This document shows, in pieces, positions 57,051 to 64,000 of a stretch of 64,000 bases of DNA (within the stretch, counting starts at the first letter, position 1; each line of letters begins with the position of its first letter). The translations under genes were made by a program, and so were the position numbers. The notes under the pieces are model-generated. The model was not told the DNA's origin. It searched no databases and saw only the letters and a list, made by a program, of their open reading frames with translations. This stretch comes from Diogma glabrata. Its lineage: Eukaryota > Arthropoda > Insecta > Diptera > Cylindrotomidae. Location of the stretch: contig OY856186.1 in NCBI GenBank assembly GCA_963693315.1, positions 130,634,451 to 130,698,450 on the forward strand. The letters are read 5' to 3'.

Positions 57051-58513
57051 TTTTTGTTGAATTAATTTAGTTTACAAAATGTGATGTGATGTTATAACTT
57101 TTTTTTTGTTCAAAACAAATAAATCGTGGCAATTTTCATTTCATATTTATTTTTATAAAAAATTTATTTTGTTCGAATCTACAAAACAAATGTTTTCAAT
57201 GTAGACTGTAAAATTGAATAAATAGTAATTATATGAATGAATGTGTTGCATTTTCATGATACGACCTAGGTCCTAGATATTTGTTATTTCGACATGTTAG
57301 TGCAATTTTAAAGATATTTTATTGTTGTCCTATGAGCTACATTTATGATAGTTATTAAAATTATTATCACCCTTACACATTATAGTTCACTTAGTTAAAT
57401 TTATTAAAACTCAAATAATCTCTAATTAATTTATCGACTGAAAACTGAGTTTTGTTTATTTAATCAGTTACTAAGCTTTTCACAGCTCGTTTGAATGTTT
57501 TTTTTAGCAATTCTAAGGCACAACGAACCCACAACGGCACAACGAACCCAATAAATGCAATATATCATCAATTTTAATAGTTTTTCACTTCACTTCAAAT
57601 AATCAACTGATTAAATTACTTGATGTTTATGAATTCGATTAAAAAAATTCAAAATCTATTGTTGTGTAGCACGTACGGAAACTGTGACATAAAAATCAAC
57701 GAATAATACATTTCATCGATAGAAAATTCAATTCGAATATTTACAATTGAATATGAAATTTATTCAAAAATATTCCCAACCGGAATGGAACAATCTGTTT
57801 TATTTTTTATGTAAACTGTTAACTGTACTCTGAACAAAACAAAAATCAGCTACAACTTTATTGTTAGTTTATAGTTTATACAACAAACTTCACCATATTG
57901 TATTTCCATTTTATATTTTTATCACTTTTGGTTATGTCGTTTTAGCCATTCAATTACACATGTTAAACACTTTCATCTGAATTCGATCAACTATAGAAAA
58001 AAATCTAGAATTGGAAAGCGGATGTAAATATTTTCCTTAAGCCTGAAAAGATTTCTATATGAATTAATTTTTTTAAACTGTCACAGAAAAAATTTGTTTG
58101 AACTGTATACTATTTTATACATGCATTTTTTTAAATTCTAACCGATGTAACAAAATGATTAAAAAATTAGTACTCAATTTTTTTCTGACTATCCGTTGCT
58201 TACTAATAAATGTTTTGAATTTAAGAGTCAATATAAATATTTCATTTTGAGCGTTTTTAAGAGTTGTTTACGCTTTTGTTTGCATTTTTGAATTAATTAT
58301 TCTTGATAAAATTGAATATGTGTTTTTCGGGCTAAATTTATCGTTTTGATAAAATTAATTGAAATAAAACTGACCTTTACGGTTCGACGTATAAGTCCAT
58401 GACTTTGTCCGGTTTGACATAATATTCAACGAAGTGAAGTTAGCAGAAAAAGGTTTGAGGTGAAATATCTTGATATTTTTTATCATATTTAATTTTTTTT
58501 TTTTTTTTTTTTT
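57051..58513. other. AT-rich spacer, nothing recognised
   Basis: No motif-bearing frame, repeat boundary or RNA gene found in nearly 1.5 kb. Confidence 0.5.
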
Positions 58514-58524
58514 ATCATATTGCA

Positions 58525-60220
58525 AATGGAAAAGCAGCTGGCTACGATGGCGTTTTTCCAGAATTTCTTAAAAATGCTGGAAAAAATGTAAAACAGTGGC
58601 TAACTAAATTTTTCTCGAATGTCCTAGAAACCGGCAATCTTCTAAAACATTTTAAGACTACGCAAGTTTGGCGATACTTAAGCCAGGTAAACCATCCAAT
58701 GAACCAGGAAGCTATCGCCCTATTGCTTTTTTGAGCACCTTCTATAAATTGCTAGAACGGCTCATATACAGTCGTATCGCAGTCGTATATTGAATGATCA
58801 GATCCCAGTCGAACAAGCTGGTTTTCGTCCCAATCGCAGTTGCACTGACCAACTGCTCGCTCTAACATCCTATATCGAAGCTGGGTATCAAAAACAACTA
58901 AAAACAGGCGCAGTATTTATCGATCTTACTGCAGCATATGACACGGTCTGGCGAATTGGGATTATATATAAGCTGTTCAATGCAATGCCTTGAAGCACCA
59001 TCTCGCGTTTAATTAACAGCATGCTGAGTAATCGTGTATTCAAAGTTCATTTAAATAATTCCTGTAGTAGGACTAAAATGCTTAACAATGGTTTACCACA
59101 GCGTTCCGTCCTGGTGCCATTACTTTTTAATTTGTACATTCATGACATTCCTGACACAGCATCAAAGAAATTTGGTTACGCTGATGATTGGACCCTGGCC
59201 ACTCAAAACAAAGACATGGGTGTTTTGGAGGATTTGCTCTCAACTGACCTAGCGATAATGAATGACTATTTTCGAACGTGGAGCTTATTTCCCAATCTAA
59301 GTAAAACCGAGAGCTCCTGTTTCCACTTAAACAACAAACTGGCAAAACACGAACTATCAGTGTTATTTAACGGTACTGTCATTAAATACAATCAACAGCC
59401 AAATTGCCTGGGCATTACTCTCGATAGAACTCTTTCTTTTAAACTCCACCTAGAAAATACGTCACAAAAACTTAAAACGAGAAACAATATATTGCACAAA
59501 CTGGCAGGCTCAACATGGGGTGCTACTCCAGCTACCCTCCGAACAACTGCTCTTAGTCTGGTTTACTCAGTGGCTGAGTATGGCACACCAGTCTGGTTAA
59601 ATAGCACACATACTCAAAAAGTTGACTGCCAGCTGCATGCCACGATGCGTACTATAAGTGGTACTATCAGATCCACCCTTTTACATTGGCTCCCTGTGTT
59701 AAGCAATATCGCTCCACCTGCACTCAGACGCTCGCATGCTCTCATGCGTGAACATAAAAAGGTAACCAACAACATCACGTTACCCTTGCACGAATATTAC
59801 GGTGACCACACTCGTTGTCGATTGAAGTCAAGAAAGCTTCCACATAAAACTGCCAGCAACCTGCTGGCAACTGATTTTAATATCTTGGATGCCTGGGACA
59901 CCTCCTGGCAACATTACAACACAACTGGCCTTTCTATTACTAACTCGACTTCAACCCAACCTGGTTTCGATTTGCTACGTCATACCTGGACCACATTAAA
60001 CCGAATAAGAACGAATCATGGATGTTGTGCTGATTTTTTCTACAAGTGGGGCATTTCAGAGTCCCTTTAGTGTGACTGCGGCGCTCCACAACAAACTATA
60101 AAACACATTACAACTGTGTGTCCAATTCGACGTTACAATGGCAACATCTCAGACATCCATTTGGCAATTCCCGATGTAGTAGCATGGACAGACTCGCTCG
60201 ATGTAAACGTCTAATGTTCA
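58525..60220 (+). pseudogene. Jockey-like reverse transcriptase, copy 2
   Basis: RT and C-terminal part of ORF2 in fragments: a frame change near 58664-58690, a TGA after LFNAMP (58991-58993) and a TAG at 60068-60070. The catalytic segment KFGYADDWTLAT survives in the 59021-60070 frame. Copy 1's LPQGSVLAP reads LPQRSVLVP here. The cysteine-rich C-terminus follows the last stop. No endonuclease. Confidence 0.85.
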
Positions 60221-60407
60221 AATGTACTGCCCAATGTTCAAATATTTCACTTTTTGATTTTTACTTAATGGACGCGCAATCAAATCGATTGTAAGTTCAT
60301 TTAATGTGTATCCATGTTTTGTTTTAGGTAGATTTTATAGAAGAGTCTACCTATTTTTTAAGTTTAATTTTTAATGTGTCACAAAAAAAACCATACGCTA
60401 AATAAAA
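58525..60407 (+). mobile_element. Jockey-like non-LTR retrotransposon, copy 2 (5' truncated)
   Basis: Flanked by an 11-bp target duplication ATCATATTGCA (58514-58524 and 60408-60418). Begins at the NGK-AAGYDG region of the RT, equivalent to about 29898 of copy 1, and runs to the same GCTAAATA(A) 3' end. Very similar to copy 1, with scattered substitutions. Confidence 0.92.
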
Positions 60408-60429
60408 ATCATATTGCACAACCGGATGC

Positions 60430-60845
60430 TAACAGTCCCGAAAAAAAAAATCTTTGGATAACTACACACTCGATTGAAAAGCAGCTTACAATACTTAAAA
60501 AATCGAAACAATGATCGTAAATGTAATTGTAAGGACATTTTGATAGCTGCGGTAGCTCGCCAGCTTGTAGCTCAATATTGTGCACACAACGACATTTCTT
60601 TTGCTTAGCACACAAATGAAATATTCATTATTTAGACTCTTTGAATATCCAAAAATACCATGTCAACTGGGAAATAATGAGGGATGGGAAAAGGGAAAAG
60701 GAAGAAATGAGAATAGAAAAATAGCTAGGTAAGTTGTTTTAAATGACGATGGACATTTTCTTTAAATGTCTGAGGGGCGAATTTGTCAGGAACGTTGGTT
60801 ACTCTATTGAAATAATCGTTTTGAAAGGATATTTGATCAGCACTC
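60430..60845 (-). pseudogene. LINE 3'-end fragment, minus strand
   Basis: The minus strand reads ISFQNDYFNRVTNVPDKFAP, then TFKENVHRHLKQL and a stop at 60725, the usual C-terminal closing segment of Jockey/CR1-type ORF2. About 300 bp of 3' UTR-like sequence follows toward 60430, near an A-run read in the plus direction. Confidence 0.6.
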
Positions 60846-61115
60846 GTCAATCGGTGTGTGCGGGCGGTCGTACTGTCGAGATTACCCACTGTCATAGTAA
60901 TAGAATGCAAAGAGATTTCCTTGTGCGTACATCGTACTTATGGAATGCTTTGCCCGAATCAATAGTCTCGAGTCCACAAAGATTTAAAAAAAGCGTCCAC
61001 CTATACCTCAAGACGCATGTTGTTGTGGGACCTACGTCTTAAAAGGTATCTATGTGTTGTTGTGACACATTTTGTAATTCCTACTACACAACACTTCTTA
61101 TTAAAAAAAAAAAAA
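60838..61115 (+). pseudogene. LINE 3'-end fragment, plus strand, with poly(A)
   Basis: Reads AGGRTVEITHCHSNRMQRDF, LVRTSYLWNALPESIV and FKKSVHLYLK, again the end of a Jockey/CR1-type ORF2. The 3' UTR has GTGTTGTTGTGACACATTTT and then a poly(A) at about 61102-61115. The same tail occurs at 42.4 and 45.4 kb. It abuts the minus-strand fragment 5' to 5'. Confidence 0.7.
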
Positions 61116-61610
61116 TTGGTGGAATAACATCGGGGCCAACGGATTTGTTGATATTGAGCGATAAAAGCATTTTACGTACGATACTACTCCGAAAAATAAT
61201 TGACTTCATTTTGGTTTCAGCTGGGACAATGAGTATAGGAGAACGAAAAGGTTCAGTTATGTTGGAGTTTTCTGCGAAAATTTGACCCAAAAAATCCGCC
61301 TTTTCCTTTGAGTCACTCACCGGAATGTCACTTAATACTAAGGTTGGAATAGATGATCGAGTGAAATTACGCTGATCTGATTTCATTGCCTGAGAGAAAT
61401 TACGAGAGCCAGATGGGTATTCAGCGGATTTGTTTGCTTCACGTTAGAAAAACGCGTATTTGTCTGAATTTTTTTGAATCTACTGAAATTTCTTGCTTTT
61501 TTATAGGCACTAAGGGTTTCTGGATTTTTATTCGAGTTATAAGCCTGAAATGCTTTCCGTTTATTCTTCACAGCCTCATCGACATTTCGCGTAAACTAAG
61601 GCTCGGTTTT
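61116..61610 (-). pseudogene. LINE ORF2 fragment, region before the RT palm
   Basis: Two minus-strand frames. From about 61600: FTRNVDEAVKNKRKAFQAYN and AYKKARNFSRFKKI. After a frame change near 61385: DSKEKADFLGQIFAEN and NINKSVGPDVIPPIF, which is the start of the RT domain. Truncated at both ends. Confidence 0.65.
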
Positions 61611-61910
61611 GGTTAAGGATTTTGATATAGTTTTCGGCATAAAACTTTTATGAGGACGTTGTTTTTGGTTTTGGGTAGCGATGTATATTAAACATAACTC
61701 TTTATTAAAATACATGTATTTTGTTATCTCTGTTTAGAAATTTATTACAAAACTAACATGAACCATCAATACGTTTCCGGAAAATCATAACAGATCATAA
61801 ATTAACATAATTTAGTGAAAAGATGATACAATCAGCAAACTACTCAAAAACCTCTCCATTTAGCGTTTCGAGAAAATATAACAAAATCACAAATTCATAT
61901 TTCTTTCAAA
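61608..61910 (-). mobile_element. HINE-like repeat, partial (copy 7)
   Basis: GGTTAAGGATTTTGATATAG, then TTTTCGGCATAAAACTTTTA and the CATCAATACGTTTCCGGAAAA block match the 3' portion of the family. The terminal hairpin is missing, and sequence beyond 61790 follows the variant of copy 6b. Confidence 0.65.
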
Positions 61911-61990
61911 ACTATAACCTCAGAAATTTTCAGCTTTCTAACCCAAGAAGTTCCAATGCAATTAGCATTATACTAACCTAATTCAAGCAA

Positions 61991-63290
61991 CTCACGCATA
62001 CAGATGTAAAAGTAATATTACCCATGGTAAAATTACCGGTAAAATTGGTAATATTACGTAATATTACTTAGGCTTGGTAAAATTGGTAAAATTGCAATAA
62101 AATTTGAATAATCTTTATTTAATAAAAATTAAAGTTTGTGCTTTTTTGTTGACACCGCGTATAATATCTCAGTTGATCGATCGATTTACTGCTGAACACC
62201 CATAAATGTAGGCAATTTTAACTTCTCTACGTGTTGCCACAGAGTACTTTAGGGAATCATTTATTTTGTCTACAGGTGTCGATCAGTAGGTTGGAATGGT
62301 TAGTTATTTCACCTGGTAGCAATAACGCAGCTATTCTGGATGAGGCAAAAGCTAAATCTTTTTCATTTCGGGATCGAATTGCTGTCATGAAGAATGTTTC
62401 TCGCAACGCAACGAACCATAATTGGTGCTTCGTTGTTAATTTTTGCAGCGAATCGCACGTTCATATTTAAATATTCCTTGTGTTTTTGAAGGCAAATATC
62501 GTCGGCAATTTGAGATTTATATTTAACCATGAACGAAAAAGAAACAATGCATGAATTAGATTTTGAAGTGACGAGTTTCAGACGTTATTAATATATTTAT
62601 CCCAGTGTCGACCGTGGGACGTGTTGTACGCGAAAAACGATGGAAGAACCTTGATTGGGATCCATTACGTACAGTATAAATAAAGTAAGTTTTATTGAAA
62701 ATGCTTGCAGGTTATCTGTCAATTTGCTCTTTGCATTTGAGCCATAGAAATGAATTTCTACTTCTATTCGATGTGTACCTAAACATTTTCGAATACCAAA
62801 AAAGTGCAGTGTTTTCAAAAACGCAAAGTTTTACATAACGTCAAGAAAGCATTTATCGTGAAGCCAGTGTGTTCAGGATTTATTGCATTTTTGCAGCTGT
62901 GAAAATAGCGACAGCCTGTTTTCTAGATGTCCTGCTAAAGAAACAACAGCTGAACTTCGTTCATGTATGGATCCCACATGTATGGTTTATGTATGAATGA
63001 AAAAATCTGCTTTTGTTGCATATGTATCTCCAGCTGTTTGTAATGCTCTGCAAGTGAAGATATTTACACTCGATAATAAGATATTTGATTTGCATTATAT
63101 GTTTTTATAAACTAGAAATGATTGTGATGGTCATCAATTTTGAATTAAATGAAATTGGAACTATATTTAAATATTTTGAAATAGTTTTATATTTTACCAA
63201 TATTACCAATTTTACCAATCTTACCGGTAATTTTACGGTAAAATTACCACAAATATATTTTACCGGTAAATTTACATCTGTACTCACGCA
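61991..63290. mobile_element. Non-autonomous hAT element with 8-bp target duplication
   Basis: Element 61999-63282 (1284 bp) lies between CTCACGCA (61991-61998) and CTCACGCA (63283-63290), an 8-bp duplication as expected for hAT. Ends TACAGATGTAAA and TTTACATCTGTA are inverted. Next to each end are several GGTAAAATT / GGTAATATT words, probably transposase-binding repeats. The interior has short frames (62231-62470 plus, 62597-62818 minus) with no BED finger or hAT dimerisation motif that I can recognise. Confidence 0.85.
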
Positions 63291-63535
63291 ATATAATTAC
63301 AACAAAACCCAAAAATATAAAAATATCCCATAGAAATATTAAATAAATTTTCTTTTGTTTCTTTTTTTGAGTTTTTATTTTTTTTTCGCAAAAATTTAAA
63401 AAATGTTGTTTTGAATGTTTGTTGTTATTGTTTTGAAAATTCATTATTGATTTGAATTAGGAAAGGAATAGTTTCTTTGGAAATTTGGAATATTTGGAAG
63501 TGGTTTAGTTGAAATAAATATATTTATATTGATTA
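63291..63535. other. AT-rich spacer
   Basis: Nothing recognised. Confidence 0.5.
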
Positions 63536-63857
63536 TGTTGTATATGTAAGATAATAAACAATTTAATATTGTTTATTATCCCTACTGAATTAATTAATGT
63601 ACATCGCCCCGCCTCTGCTTGTGAAGTATTTATAAATAACGAAATATTTATAAATAACGGAATTGAATAATTAGATGTTAATGTAATATATTGAAAAGTA
63701 GAACCTGACTATTGAACGTCAGTCGAGTTATAATATTCAAATAAATATGTTGTGTATAATGCAGTTAGTTAAAATATAAAATAATAATTAAATAAAACCA
63801 TTTAAGTGTTTTAATATATGTTACAAAATATCTCGACTTACAACAACAAATATTACA
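63536..63857 (+). repeat. 5' LTR of a second Ty3/Gypsy element (start approximate)
   Basis: Placed by what follows: ATTACA ends at 63857 and TGGCGCAGTTCGCAG, a primer-binding-site-like sequence, starts at 63858. A likely start is the TGTTGTATATG at 63536. A 13-bp perfect hairpin lies at 63550-63580 and AATAAA-type words follow. Confidence 0.6.
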
Positions 63858-63875
63858 TGGCGCAGTTCGCAGTTT
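63858..63875 (+). other. Candidate primer-binding site
   Basis: TGGCGCAGT directly after an LTR-like ACA end. Several insect Mag-like elements have a TGGCGCAG primer site, from memory; the tRNA is not assigned. Confidence 0.5.
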
Positions 63876-63926
63876 GAAATTAAAATACGTTTCAACAGGA
63901 AGGATTTTTTACAACCGCGTAATACA

Positions 63927-64000
63927 ATGGAGTCATTTAAACGACCTTCACCATTAGGATTGACGGGAAACCTAGGTGAAAACTGGAGAAAATTCGAAAT
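63927..64000 (+). CDS. gag start of a Mag-like Ty3/Gypsy element (cut by window end)
   Basis: From the ATG at 63927 the frame reads MESFKRPSPLGLTGNLGENW and stays open to the edge. The P-P-L-x-L-x-GNL-x-ENW-R-x-F pattern is typical of the Gag N-terminus in Mag-like Ty3/Gypsy elements. Only 24 codons are visible. Confidence 0.7.
   Translation, partial: MESFKRPSPLGLTGNLGENWRKFE

Noticed and set aside
62231..62818. Frames inside the hAT element as transposase remnants
   Set aside because: No BED finger, catalytic or dimerisation motif could be recognised.

Overview
The window looks like intergenic DNA from an arthropod, most likely an insect. It is strongly AT-rich and holds no intact host gene. 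Nearly every recognisable segment is a mobile element or its debris: RTE and Jockey-like non-LTR retrotransposons, a Penelope-like element with a GIY-YIG domain, a Ty3/Gypsy element, and Tc1/mariner, hAT and Helitron relics. One DNA transposon with very long terminal inverted repeats could not be classified. I cannot name the species. All assignments come from reading the sequence and from memory of protein families; no search was run.

Layout. 0-2 kb: an AT-rich repeat (called HINE-like here) carrying a non-LTR fragment. 2-8 kb: short foldback islands, a perfect 31-bp palindrome, a Helitron coding remnant, and a duplicated block in which three adjacent palindromes stand in for one foldback arm. 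8.9-11.3 kb: a full HINE-like copy and the tail of a Penelope-like element. 12-13.9 kb: a mariner-superfamily element beside a ~585-bp TA array. 15-21 kb: a Ty3/Gypsy element with nearly identical LTRs, a 200-N gap and frameshifted gag and pol. 22.7-33 kb: two HINE-like copies head to head. The right copy is split by a 6.6-kb transposon with ~600-bp inverted repeats, which is itself split by a Jockey-like element with a 12-bp target duplication.

33-42 kb: inverted blocks of a ~180-bp satellite, a solo LTR and a decayed RTE copy on the minus strand. 42-46 kb: another HINE-like copy holding a ~1.5-kb foldback element and LINE tails. 46.3-49.6 kb: a nearly complete RTE element flanked by a 41-bp duplication. 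49.9-50.5 kb: a rearranged ribulose-phosphate 3-epimerase pseudogene, the only host-type coding sequence recognised. 50.7-55 kb: a direct repeat split by a LINE tail, and a 553-bp near-perfect palindrome. 55-64 kb: more HINE-like pieces, a second Jockey-like copy with its own target duplication, LINE fragments, a hAT element with an 8-bp target duplication, and the start of a second Ty3/Gypsy element cut by the window edge.

The nesting gives a relative order of events: HINE-like repeat, then the long-TIR transposon, then the Jockey-like element. The HINE-like family has a short terminal motif at one end whose inverted copy lies about 45 bp inside the other end, next to a hairpin, and it carries central ~140-bp tandem repeats. 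That is the architecture described for Helentron-related non-autonomous elements.
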